The notes under the pieces were generated by a model that saw only the letters and a program-made list of their open reading frames with translations, was not told the DNA's origin and ran no database searches. Made by a program: the position numbers and the translations under genes. A DNA stretch of 64,000 nt, from positions 592,640-656,639 of the forward strand of contig QANU01098975.1 of the NCBI GenBank assembly GCA_003254905.1, read 5' to 3'. Source of the DNA: Nissolia schottii. Lineage: Eukaryota; Streptophyta; Magnoliopsida; Fabales; Fabaceae. Of the stretch, positions 36,388 to 48,469 are shown one piece after another. Positions within the stretch are counted from its first letter, which is position 1. The number at the start of each line of letters is the position of its first letter.

Positions 36388-36702
36388 GATCAATAGGTTA
36401 TTGGCCTAGCGAAATATTGAATGTATTGCAAGGTGGTGCCCTATCGGTTGAATTTGGTGGACAAGTGCTTAGTCGGCAAGTGAAGAAACCCCCCCCCCCC
36501 CCTGAGAAGTGGAGGCTTTGCTGATGGTCTACTTGGGAATGCATGTTACATGCGCAATCTGAGGGTTAAGGATTTTACAAGAGTTCTTAAGTTCCCTCTG
36601 GAAACAACAACAATGGAAGAACCTTGTTACACATCCGAAGACTATGGATCGGAATCTGAGTTCTACTTTCGAGGGCCCGGACAAAATCCCTATTGTACTT
36701 GA
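36388..36702 (+). pseudogene. Neprosin-type copy 2, last exon only
   Basis: The frame shows IGYWPSEILNVLQGGALSVE, FGGQVLSRQVKK, then FADGLLGNACYMRNLRVKDF and FYFRGPGQNPYC with stop TGA. A run of 14 C at 36488-36501 sits where the family has the short linker before MGSG. The start of the exon is shortened relative to copies 1 and 3. The upstream 150 bases match the last intron of copy 1 and the downstream 200 bases match its 3' flank, so this is a partial tandem duplicate. No other exons were found. Confidence 0.8.
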
Positions 36703-37723
36703 ATTTTCCATTATAATTTTTAAGGTTAAAGGTAGACTTGTCATATCACGTGGTTGTTTTGTTGATTAGACAATGTGTTGTGTAAATAATGTGATTGGAG
36801 ATTAATGAAGAGGCATGAGTGTCATGATTTATAAATCTTGGACTGAACTGTTGCTCCCAACCAGGTTCTGTTGTTGGTAAACCAAACGTGCAAGCCTAAA
36901 TTGCAGAAATTATATAAGTGATTTCATTCATGTATTATTTGTCGATGATGCAAATGTATAAGAAAAAATTAGAATATAATTTCGGTGCATGTCTAGTGTT
37001 TGAATCTTCTAAAGCAATGTTGAGTATAAAGTGGGAAAAAAAAATTGGAAGATTATTCACCCTCAGATGATTAGGTGGAACTCACCCCTAATGCACAATA
37101 TAAATTTAAAGATACATAATTTTCACACAATTAATGTGAACTAAAAAGAAAATTATAAGTTATTCATAGTTTATAAGTTGAACAAAGAAAAGATTGGTAC
37201 TTTTGTAATTTTAATAGTTATCAAGGTTTTAAGAAGAGATGTTAATTTTAATATTTAATGAAAGAAGAGGGTCAAAATGTTTATATATTACGCTGGACTA
37301 GTCCCTCCATTACTCGGAGAGTCATTTGACAACAATGATAATTCTCTTAGAGTAACTGACTTCATATAAAGTGATAGATTAAAAAATGTTTTTTTTCATT
37401 CTCATAAGTAATAATTAAATTTACACCAACATAATTAAGGGATAAGGTGAACTACCATCACAACACATCTTGTGCTTAAAGAAAAGTGTGTATACATTCA
37501 TCTTTAAATAATATTCCATTGTTTTGACGGTTGACATTAAACACATTAATGATGTAATAATACAAAAATAGATAAGTATATGAAACAAAGTTGAAAATCG
37601 AATCCCAACATAAATTACTTTCTCAGTGTTACTGTACCCTATATATTTTTTGTGCTATTTAACTACATGTCACCTGGTTTACTGAGGCCTGAGGGAGAAA
37701 CGAAGGCAAAATATCAAAGTGGG
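36703..37723. other. Spacer between neprosin copies 2 and 3
   Basis: The first 220 bases match the 3' flank of copy 1. The rest is AT-rich and presumably holds the copy 3 promoter; CCTATATATTTTTTG near 37639 is a TATA candidate. Confidence 0.5.
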
Positions 37724-38252
37724 ATGGGAAAAAATAAGGTTGCAGTTTTGTTACTTTGGGCCTTGTTTGTCTTGTGTATCAGACTAAACTTAAAAGTTGA
37801 AGCAAGAGCATTACTTTCAGAAAGAGAGATCCATGCCAAATTGAAGCTCCTCAACAAGCCTGCTGTTAAATCCATTAAGGTTTGGTAATCGACAAACTCT
37901 TTTCTTGTTTGATTTTAGTTTTTTTTTTTCCTTCCAAATTTCGTATTTCTTGCAATGCTGAATGCTCTTTGTAACAAATTGTTTTGTGTACAACTTTCTT
38001 CTCCCCGCCCCTTATTTTCACATTAAAAAAAATATATGTGAATGAATCTGCGCTTCTTTGAGTCTAGATAAAAAATGGTTTTACTATTTTGAAGTTATTT
38101 TTGAGTTCAATTAGGCATGTACACTTAAATATTATTTTTGAAAATTGGATTTTATTTAAAATACTATTAGTGTATCATCTTTTTAGTTTTACATTTTTTA
38201 AAAAATATTTAATTATGTTAAACCTTTTAATGTCCTTAATTTAAAAAAAAAN

Positions 38253-38650
38253 CCGACCCGACCTCTCACAAACGATCACCGACAAGGTCGCCACTCTCTG
38301 GCCACTCAGGGATAACGGTTCCGAGATCCTCGTCGCCTTCCGCGATATCCGGGGTCAGCGCGCAGATCACGGCTCTCTCCCCGCCTCCGCGATACCCGAA
38401 ACCTCCTCCACCACTCCGGCTATATAATAAGCCTATACCCCAGGTACAAAGACATCACATAATCATTCACTATACTCCTTCGACCCTTGCTTACTTGAGC
38501 GTCGGAGTAATTGCAGGTACACACCGCAATTGCGAGTCCAGAGATCGATCGTGCCAAGGTCAGAGTTCTCATTCGGTTCCACAGTCTCAGGATTCAGAGT
38601 TTGTACCGAGGTAGATACTTCGGAACAATTATTATTATTATTATAATAAA
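38253..38650 (+). mobile_element. Ty3/gypsy LTR fragment in intron 1 of neprosin copy 3 (fossil)
   Basis: Starting right after the single N at 38252, a GC-rich block leads to a TATA box (GGCTATATAATAAGCC) and then CCTTCGACCCTTGCTTACTT, GAGCGTCGGAGTAATTGCAG and GTACACACC. This resembles the R-U5 part of legume Ogre/Tat-type gypsy LTRs. No internal region is present. Confidence 0.65.
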
Positions 38651-39304
38651 ACCTCAAATTATTGAAATTAGTTTAAGAAAGAGTTGATAGACATCAATAT
38701 AGTTATTGAAAGATTTGTGACATCAATTTAATTATCGAAAGATTCAAATTAATTTTAAATTAATTAGTTTAAAAGTCAATTCTCTTAAAGTCACCAATAT
38801 AAATATGTGATGAACTAACTCGAAATAAAATTAATCTTTCATGCACTAAACAGATGTTATAAACATTTTGTTGATAAAATTGATTTCTTATGACTATTCA
38901 AAAAGACGGAAGGAAGGTTTTACTCTTATTATTACTCTTTTAATTCCCTTCATACACCCCGGAGTATGACATGTCAACGCACTTTTAATGAATGAAACTG
39001 GGAAGATGGTACCTAATTTTTTCGAAGAATCCCAGAATTCAAGCACTACCACAGATGCTTCGCAGCCAAAGTCCATCGTGGTATTTCAGAAATGGCAGAG
39101 AAGTGGAAGTTGTCCAAAAGGAACCATCCCTATTCGCAGAATTCGTAAGGAGGACTTATTGAGAGCTGCTTCCCTTGATAGCTTTGGGAGGATACCACCA
39201 TCACACTTTAGGAATTCAACAAAAACCCACAACCTCAGTGTCACCACCAATGACGTAATGTTTCCGCAATATCACTCGGTAGGCAGCATATGCATCATGT
39301 TAAT

Positions 39305-39455
39305 TACTCTCTCCGCCCTTTATTAAGTGTCTTTTTTTTTTTTTTTACTTTGTTGACTTAGTGTATTTAAATGTAAATTACATCTAAATACATTAAATTA
39401 ACAATGTATCTAAAAGTTAAAAAAGAGCACTTAATTATCAACGGAAGGATTGCAT
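39305..39455. mobile_element. Stowaway-like MITE in an intron of neprosin copy 3
   Basis: The left end ACTCTCTCCGCCCTTTATTA (then AGTG) pairs with the reverse complement of the right end, ATCCTTCCGTTGATAATTAA (then GTG). Subterminal TTTTTTAACTTTTAGATAC and its inverse extend the symmetry. It is about 150 bases and non-coding. Confidence 0.6.
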
Positions 39456-40667
39456 ATTAAATGTATAATGAATAATATATAGTACTATAGAGTACTAATT
39501 AATTATAAATGGTTTACTAAATATTGATGAGGTGATGATGATGCAGGCAGCATGTCTTGTTACATTGGGAATGGAATGCGTTTATGGAGCACAAGCAGAC
39601 ATTAACATTTGGAATCCATATGTTGAATTGCCAGAGGATCTCACCACCGGTCAAATATGGCCCATGGCTCCCAATGGTGATTTCTTTGAAAGCGTCGAAT
39701 CAGGCTGGGTGGTCAGTATCCAATTCCAAATTAACAATCTCTCACACACACAAATGAACCATACTGAATAATGCTCTGTAAATATATCATCGTTTATCCA
39801 TATTATTAGGTGAATCCAAGGTTATATGGTGACAGAGCGACCCGGTTGTTAGTCTACTGGACTGTTAAGTACTAAATGCCCTGTTTATTGAAAGACTGAC
39901 TAGTCACTTTTTGTTTTTTGCTTGTCATTAATTTAAATCTTGATTGTTTAATTTTGTAACCTCAAACTTGCATTGGTTCTTGGTTTCTTGATTGTGCAGA
40001 CGGATTCATACAAGTCAATTGGTTGCTTTGACCTCACTTGTCAGGGGTTTGTGCAAATGAGCACAAAAGTAGTGCCTGGTGCTGCCATGCAACAAGTCTC
40101 CGCCGAAGATGGCCAGCAATATGACATGAACGTCGCCATCTACATGGTAATTAATGAACAAATGAAACATGTTCGAGTTAATGACCAAAGATTTACTCAT
40201 CTAACCAATCCCACAATCTTAATCACCGTACAATAGTAATGTTTACCAATGCGCTGACAACTTTTTCCTTTCCGGGTTTGAAATATCATAATTATTATAG
40301 GATAAGGCAGGGAATTGGTGGCTTCAAGTGATGGGGGAGACAGTAGGTTATTGGGCGGCGGAGTTGTTCAATTCGTTAAGAACAGGCGCCATATCGGCGG
40401 AATGGGGCGGACAAGTGTTCGGTTTCAACATCGGAAAAACCCCACACAACAACCATGATGGGTAGTGGAGCCTATGCAACTGGTGTATTCAAGCATTCTT
40501 GCTACACGCGCAACCTGAAGATAAAGGATAGTGTTTCTATTAGGTTCCCTCAAAATGCTAATGCTGCGCCAACCGAACCCTACTTTTACAGCTCCAATAT
40601 TTACAACATTGACGGGGTCCCTTACTTGTTCTTTGGAGGCCACGGACGTTCTCCCCAATGTCCTTGA

Positions 40668-41389
40668 ATTTCTAATTATCTATAATAATACTATTAAAGT
40701 GCATAATTCTGTGATGGAACGTGCAAGTATCATGATCTGCATGCCTAACTTAACATGCAACGCAAGCCTAACTTAACATGCCATTTCGTAAAATAAAATG
40801 AACAATCTAAAACAAAGTTTAGAGATTAACTGTACAAATGGCTTCATTGAGCTTGCAAAAGGCCAGACAATCCATGATCACCTAAGTCCATAATTCTACA
40901 GTTAGTATGATCAAGATAGTGAGAAGAAAATGCCTCCAGGGAAACGTTAGGGAAGACCCTCCTACCACTGGAAGACTGTCCAAATGTTTATTATAGGAAT
41001 AGAGTTGGGCAAATAGTAGCACTGGCACTGGCAGTGGCAGTGGCAGTGGCAGTGGCAGATAAATTACATGAAATATCTAATATCTATGTATGGCAATCAC
41101 TAGTCTTCCAACCAAGCAATACTTAGGGGTCAAAAACCTCCTCCCCTGTATAATCTATAATGGGAGAAGAGCACCTACTATTTAGGTTTTGGGTATATAA
41201 ATTCCTATGGTAAAACGAAGAGGTACATATGAAGACAACCTACAATAATATTTATTACATTTTGACCAGTTTTGTATTGCTAGGTATATCTACATACCAA
41301 TGTGCTGTAATTAGGTCAAAAGAAAAATGGAAAATACAATGGCCCGTTACATGATGCCATCCCACCATATAGTAAAGGAACTCAAATGA
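40668..41389. other. Spacer between converging neprosin copy 3 and ELF3
   Basis: Both genes end here, so it holds two 3' untranslated regions. No gene or transposon end was recognised. It contains the GGCAGT minisatellite at 41021. Confidence 0.6.
41021..41059. repeat. (GGCAGT)n minisatellite
   Basis: About six hexanucleotide units, starting with GGCACT variants, probably in the distal 3' flank of ELF3. Confidence 0.9.
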
Positions 41390-44300
41390 CTACCCTGAGT
41401 CGTACTGTTTTCTTTCTTCTTGAATCGATTGAAAAATTCTAGCTGCTGATTCAGTTGCAGTTCTTCTATTATGAGGCACAACTTTGATTACTCGAGTTTG
41501 CTGTCCAGTTTCAACAGACTGAGGGACCACTGGCGCGACTGGAGCCACAGGGAAAAGCTGTAGTATATCTCTTCCTGCATCAATTTGCCCTTGTGCCATT
41601 TCACTGGGGCTACTTGCCGTACTCCCTTGTAACTCGACTTCCCTAGAAGAAGCCTGATATTTCATGACATGTGATATCACTCCATTTCTTGGAACCGTCA
41701 GATTGCTTGAACTTTGATTTTGAGTGTTTAAAGTGGCCTCCACCCCAGGTGAATGGCCAGTTTGTCCATGATAACCTCGTGCAGAGAACTGGTTCACCTG
41801 TTCAACAGCTGACTCTGACATGGATGCAGTCATAACTGGCATGCCATATGGAGGGAAGTAAGCATGACTGCCTGGGGGAGTGTCTGGTGGAACCCCAATT
41901 CCTTGATGAGAAGTTGGGATTCCATAGCCAGGATTCATGAAAGTACCACCCAAAGGTGCAGGTCCAAACCCTCCAGCAATATTCCCTGTAAATCCAGGCG
42001 CAGGATATGGCTTATAGATCAGCCCTTCAGAAGGAGACATAACAGGAATTAACCATTGATGCCCGGGTGACTGATGGAAACACCAGGGACCCATTCCAGT
42101 ATCAGCAGCCGTATTTGCCTGGTATGGATTTCCAGCAAAGGGGGTGTAATTTGTAGGGTGACTACCATTTTTCACGGATGAAAGAGATGTTTTCCCAACT
42201 GCATTCTCTGCAGAACACTCCATTTTATGATTCGGCTTTTCAGAATCATCTTTGCGCTCGAGATTTTGTTGCCGAGGTTTCACAACATATTCAAGTGAGA
42301 GCTTTTTAGGAATAGATCCCTTAGGAGGAGACTTTCCAAGGAAAGCACGCTCTTCTAGCAAAACATCCGGTGATTCAGCAATCAGCTGTTGGACCTGCTC
42401 AAATAAAAAGAATTAACAAGTATAAACGGACTGCAAGGTTGTGTGTGTATGTGTGCGCACGAGAAAAGTTAACAAGCTTCCCATTTTGGACTAGCACAAG
42501 CCACTGAAATGTCAGGGATAGTTTACCTTTATCAGTCTGTGCAACTCAAACACTTGGACTGCAAACACTCTCTGTTGACTGCAGAGAGGAACAGGAGTCA
42601 CATCAAGAAAATTGCACAACACTTATCCAATGAGCACTTGAGACACATACAATCGAAATAAAATGGAGAATGAAGCATTTGGAACTAGATATGATCATGT
42701 CGAAAGCACCAATGGCAATATATAGACCACTTACTACCAAAATCAAAGGATCTCCAATCACACTAGGTAATGGGTTAAGCAGAATATCTTCCAGTCTACA
42801 ACTCATTTACTCATACATATCATATCTTCATAGAAATCTTAAACTTGACTCTTTCAGGAGGGTTCAATGTATTGATATAAATCTGATAACACTTGCTGTC
42901 AAAGACAACATACATAGTCATTGGTCATAAACAAGCTTTCTTACATGGTCTACAACAGCAAAAATATGTATGGATTGCCACTTAAATATAACTTATAGCA
43001 GAAAAACACATGATAACATTCAACAGAACTATTTATGCAACTTCATTGTCCCTGTTCAGAATAAAGACCAGATTCTAACAGGAAGCATTTTGGCATGATA
43101 AGAACCACTGTGGAACATTAGTAGTCAGCATTCACAACCCTGGAAAATTTTGTAAAATTTTATCTTATTTTCTGCAGCAGGTATGAAATCTGCCGTAGCT
43201 ATGGATGGCAGGACACTTAAATCCTTAGCTAGCTACACTTGTGTTAAAGATCTCAATCCTAAAATGTCTCCACCACAGAAAACCAAGACACTAGATAAGT
43301 GGAAAAAGGGGGAGGGGAAAAATCCCCCATATCACCATAACATCCATTAAGGATTCATCATATACTCTCCAGTGTCCCTACCATACATCCAGGGATCATC
43401 AGACTGCATTACTTGGTCCCCTACTTAGCCCAAGTCCTTCAGTGCAGTGTAAGGAAACTTGCCCCAGTGGTGAAATAGAGAACCAAGCAAGAGGACACCA
43501 AGACTGGATATATCCAACATCCAGCTGCTACAAGACATTGAAATCATGAGATGATCTGCTGTCACAGGGATCCCCCACCAACAAAGTAAAATATTAAGAC
43601 TGCTCACTGCCCTGTTGTAAGATGATCCAGTACCCTCTATTAAAACATTATTAAGGACTTTGAACGTGCAAAGAACACCAATTTAGAAGGGGGCCCTGAG
43701 ACTATCAAATTTCCTTTCTTCAAAACCGCAAATACAACTCCTTAATTGACATGTAAATACCCAGCTTACATACCTCGTATAACGATGCATAAAAGATGCT
43801 TCACATTTGTAGCAAATGTTGAAAAGAAGAAAATACCATCAGTAAGTATCAATTTCTTAAAATAACCATTTCTAGCCATACATTTCTTATCTATAAGGCA
43901 AAGCTATTACATATCCTCGAACTATACCACAAGCTAATCAAACATGCAAGCAAAAATAAGAAAGAATGTAAGAGGAAATCTCATTATTCCACCAAAATAA
44001 GGATAATCAAACCAGCCCTAAAATAGTATATTTGGGTTGTATATCCTAATATATTCAAATCAATTCAAGTCTTTTTTTTTATTTGTTTCAGGTCAAACAA
44101 TCAAGAAACATCAAGTTGAAGAATGTAAAAGGTTTCACAAGTAAAATCTTCACATTTCGGGCAACCAAAGGAGCCAATGGTACTCGCAAGAAACAATACT
44201 TACTTGGCAATTGCTCTTCTTGCTTTCCAGAAATGTTTTTGACCTATTATCCCAACAACATCATCAGGAGATATTGTCACAGTTGACAAATCTTCTATCA

Positions 44301-45510
44301 CAGAAATTTTGGAAACATTGTCACTTTCGTTTAAATTTCCCTTCTGTATCGCACAGCTAGTCCTGGTATCAGGATATTCATTGTCATTGATAGCTTCAGC
44401 TGGACTGATCTGGTTTGTTGTAGGGGTATTTACTCTGTCTGTCTCCCTTGCAGACTCAACAAGGCCATCACCATGTCCAACGTCATTGGTTTGTGACCCA
44501 GCTCCACACTCACGCTGTAAGCAAGCACCACCTTGACATAATCTGCCAAGTTTTGACACAGGACTATCTTGAAACTCTTCACTAGAATTCAACTTGGATT
44601 GCCTGGCTAACATCTCAGTATTTTCTCCTGTTAATGATGTGTTTCTAGCAGATATTAATGGTTTCTCTTTACTTGGGCTTACTTGTGGAAGACCTTCAGT
44701 CCCACTTCTCCCATCTTTTTTCAGATTGACACGCGGGGAGCCAAATTGTTTTGGATCCCTTTCACAATCATTTTTCCTAGCTACTGAGGAACCAAAATAC
44801 CTAGAGCCCGTAGGAGTGAGTTTCTTCCCATCCAAACTCTCAAAAGTTTTATCATTAGATTGACCAATCCTTGAATGAACATATACAGGAACCCTAAAGT
44901 CATCTTCATCTGCCTTCTTTCTCTGTTCAAGTTGTAACAGGGAAGCATTCCCATTTGCCACATCTGATTGGCGAGAAATATACTTTTCAGCTCGACGTGT
45001 AGGAGTGTGCGATGGCAAATGAACTGGGAAGACATAGTTTCTCTCAGGGCCGGTCCCCTGCAAATATGTTCATCCAAACAATGAAAGTTGAAACAACTAT
45101 GTCTCAATTTACACACACACACACACCAGAAAAGAAAATTACAACTATTATTTAGAAAATAAAAAGTTAAGAATGATTAATTGCCAAATAAAAATAATCT
45201 TATTATTAGAGGAAATAAACAAGTCCAACACTTCATTGGTTTGAACTTAAAAATAAAAAGGCAAAGCAAGAGTCACAGAATCCAAATAAATTACCTGGCT
45301 TGAGGATGCTGGGGGAGGTGTATTAGTAGAAGAATTGGGATTGAGTGGGAGAACGCCAGGGTTGAACCTTTGAGAGGGAATACTGAACTGTTCATAAAGG
45401 GCCATCTTATTCCTGGGTGGTGCTCTTGGCCCTCCCTTCTCCGTATCATTCACATGAAGCCTAGGAAACATTGGCCCCATCAACTTCTCATCATCCTTCC
45501 CTCTCTTCAT
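41390..45510 (-). CDS. ELF3: EARLY FLOWERING 3, circadian evening-complex scaffold
   Basis: Four exons: 45510-45295, 45057-44204, 42578-42527 and 42394-41390. All have GT/AG borders and matching phases, and they encode about 708 residues, close to Arabidopsis ELF3. Conserved blocks in order: N-terminal [20 protein letters not shown] and [20 protein letters not shown]; middle [20 protein letters not shown] and [41 protein letters not shown]-terminal [20 protein letters not shown] and [23 protein letters not shown]3 bridges ELF4 and the MYB factor LUX in a nuclear repressor complex that acts in the evening on growth, clock and flowering genes; in soybean the ELF3 gene J controls flowering and yield at low latitude. 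No poly-Gln tract like that of Arabidopsis ELF3 is present. The second intron is 1.6 kb, the others short. The gene looks intact. Confidence 0.96.
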
Positions 45511-46340
45511 CCTTGCTATCTTCCTAATTCAACAAAAAAATAATCCCCCCTTCCAAATCCCTATGTTAAATTGCAAACACGCACCCAAGGCATGATCTTC
45601 CTTCAATCCACAACTCAACTCTTAATCCTGAAGCTAATTATTGTACTGCAGACACAGCTTAACGAATAGATCAGACCCACTTTCCCGATATGATCCAAAA
45701 TCTCAACTTGGGCCAACTGGGTACTAGGCTCACCTATGAATACACACACTCGATCTTGCTTGCAACTTTCAATTACTCAATTAAAATGAAAAAATTCAAA
45801 GCAGGGAAAGATATGAATTTTTTACCAAAAAAAAAAAAAAGAAGAAGAGAAGTTAGCTCTGGAATACTCGTCGAGATTACCGCAGCTCCAAAACCGAAGA
45901 GGGATTGTGGAGTGAGTGGGTTTCCAAGAAGGGAAAGGGGAACGGGTCAGAGAAGCAAGAGTACTTGTTGGTGCGGGAAACCAATGGAGGAAATTAGCAG
46001 AGAGAGACGAGAATTTCGGGGAGCAGAAAGGGGTGATTTTGGGTGGAGGAGCGGGAACAAATTCGATCACAAAAGGAGAAGCATAAACATGCATACAGAC
46101 ATAAGAGTTAAGAAGATGATAGGAGATTGTTAATTTTGCGTTGCGTTAGGGATTCCTCAGAGGAAGAAGAGCATCGTCATCCACCTAAGAAAAAAAGTGC
46201 CAACTTTGTGGGGCCCCCTAGAATAGAACTAGCTAGAGGAACCTCCTCTCTCTCTCTCTCACTAAATTTTTTTTCACTGGATTTTTTCTTGTCTTAACCT
46301 CATCCTTTTTCCTTTCGCATTTCTCTCTGGATAATTTACA
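45511..46340 (-). promoter_or_regulatory. ELF3 5' leader and proximal promoter
   Basis: The first 600 bases upstream of the ATG probably form the leader, with GC content higher than the flanks up to about 46200. A CT repeat (CCTCCTCTCTCTCTCTCTC on the plus strand, 46239-46260) lies upstream. A 147-codon frame on the plus strand here is a shadow without recognisable content. No TATA box is obvious. Confidence 0.4.
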
Positions 46341-47842
46341 TTTAATTTAAAATACAACTCAGTACNCTGTTTTTACCAAAGATCATCTAACAGCTACATC
46401 AATAGCCACTAGGCCCCCATAATTGTGAGCTAAGCGGCAATTTTGGCATCTGGTACCTACTAGTTTATTTTCTTCATACCTAATAGTGTATGCCAGTCCA
46501 AAAACAATTTTGGAAGATCATTTTTTCCACAGATGACAAAGGAAAGCTTTCACTCAATCAAAAATCATGCGTGTTTTGATTTTTCTATTAAATGTTTTAA
46601 AAGCAATTTGTTAAAAAATTAAAATCATGTAGTCTTACTAATAATGAGAATTAAAATGTAAAGTTAGATAATTTTTTATATGGTTGGATAAAAAAATTAG
46701 AAATTTAAATTAAATTTCAAATTTTATATTGTCAAAATGAATACTTTTATATATGTAGGCAATAATTGAACTTTGAGCTTTTTTATAAAAGAGTTTCTAA
46801 CGTTACTTACGTTAATAATTATTTCTCTTAGAAACTTACACTACTAAGTAAAGGTAAATAGATAATTTTTTTATATATCTTAGCACATATATTTGAATAT
46901 CTTTTAACAGATAATCTAAGTTCTAAAAATAAATGGTCTCAGCTTTTAGTCAATAAGTAGAAGAAAAAATTTCTCAACAAAAATTATTTTTCAGCTTTTT
47001 CAATTGCATAATAAAAATAATTCAAAACAAACACACCCTAATTTTTATGCTGGAAAGTCCTCTAAGTGGAATGATATCTTAAACTAAATAGAAATAGAAG
47101 TGTGTTAATGCCCAATGCTGAATCATGGCCTTTCACTTGTGGTTGATTGGACAAACAAAAAGTTTGTTTAAATTTTCAAAACATGATTATGAATTTATAA
47201 TAATGGAAGAAGAAGAGCTCAGTCTAATTTTCAGTTGGACTGTTACTAATTAGTTAATACAATTAACTAGCAAAGTGAAAGGTTTTGTGTAAAAGTAACC
47301 CTTTTTTTTCTAAAATAAAAAACACTGAAGCATTTTTTGAATCCACGTGCTGGGCTGTGATCGAAGCACGTCACTCTCAGTCGTTTCCCTTTTAGCTCCA
47401 TTCGGGGGATCTGTGAAAAAGCACCAAATAAAGCAGATTCGATGAAATCCCCACTCATCACTCGGGTCGGGTTACTGCGTGGACTGTTATCTGTTAATAT
47501 TATTTTATTATTATTATGTGCCAACATAAGCTAAAAGAAGGCATAGTATAGTGGCCAATGGACATGAAACAATGAAACTTTCACTTGAAGGTTTAGAGAC
47601 CATTTTTTTTAATTTATGCTTGCAAACTAATAATAAAATAAATTAAAAGTCACAACTCATAGTGCTGACCATTTTCAAAGACAAAATCGTGATCTGCACT
47701 TCTTAGGTAATTTATACCAGATATTGCGTTATTAAAATCCGGATTAAATTGTATAAATAACTTTGTAAAAATCAAAATCATATGCACGGCTTTGTAGTTG
47801 GAAAAACGTTCCACTGCCAATTTTGTTTTGTTTTTTTTTTTT
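46341..47842. other. AT-rich region upstream of ELF3
   Basis: No gene. A CACGTG G-box lies at 47344-47349 and a GATTCG word (the LUX-type GATWCG site) at 47436-47441, about 1.9 kb from the ELF3 start. A single N stands at 46366. Confidence 0.4.
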
Positions 47843-48029
47843 NNNNNNNNNNNNNNNNNNNNNNNNNNNNNNNNNNNNNNNNNNNNNNNNNNNNNNNNNN
47901 NNNNNNNNNNNNNNNNNNNNNNNNNNNNNNNNNNNNNNNNNNNNNNNNNNNNNNNNNNNNNNNNNNNNNNNNNNNNNNNNNNNNNNNNNNNNNNNNNNNN
48001 NNNNNNNNNNNNNNNNNNNNNNNNNNNNN
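47843..48029. other. Assembly gap (187 N)
   Basis: Run of N preceded by a T homopolymer. Confidence 1.
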
Positions 48030-48469
48030 GTTACTAATAAATCAATTTCTTATCAGCCAAGACTTCTATGGAAAAAAAAAACAATGGCATATGGATATTC
48101 ACAAGCGTGTTGTCAAATGACAACCGCATGAAACAGACGGTATTAGTTGATAAATATTGATGATTCTCATGACAACTATATCATTTCATTTCCTATGATA
48201 TAGTTTATAAAAAATATATATTACTAATAAAAACAAGCGTTATTATTATATAGCAGCCACTAGACAGTGGTTGAGCTCTTGAGAGTAAAGTTTGGGACAT
48301 TGCATGAATGATAACGGCTTGTGCCCATGGTTGAATCATGAATGTGTCCTCGATTGAAAAAAAAACAAAAAATTGGTCGAATCTTTGATTGAAATTCAAA
48401 GGTCTGTTTTACGGGTTTGACTGGTGATGATGGTCGTATAAGGTTGTAATTTTCTATTAACCAGTTCAG

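Larger units (their letters stand above)
37724..40667 (+). pseudogene. Neprosin-type (DUF239) gene, copy 3, nearly whole
   Basis: Blocks with good splice borders: 37724-37879, 39006-39278, 39547-39711, 39810-39863, 40000-40146 and 40301-40667. The start at 37724 gives a clean signal peptide (MGKNKVAVLLLWALFVLCIR) and agrees with copy 1; an in-frame Met at 37652 is less likely. The activation domain shows NFFEESQNSS and SGSCPKGTIPIRRIRKEDLL. The protease domain shows ADINIWNPYVELPED, FESVESGWV, GCFDLTCQGFVQ, NWWLQV and AEWGGQVFG; the two Glu in ESGW and EWGG probably correspond to the glutamic-peptidase pair of neprosin. The family exon DCVDIYKQPAFDHPAL, present in copy 1, is absent. The last exon changes frame in a short A5C4 run near 40442, so translation would stop at 40465, before the conserved MMGSG...FFGGHGRSPQCP ending. 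It could be a recent pseudogene or a gene with an assembly error. Confidence 0.75.

Noticed and set aside
45690-46133. 147-codon plus-strand frame upstream of ELF3
   Set aside because: It contains low-complexity Lys/Arg stretches, overlaps the ELF3 leader and has no family resemblance.
47782-48131. Frames running through the 187-N gap
   Set aside because: They consist almost entirely of undetermined bases.
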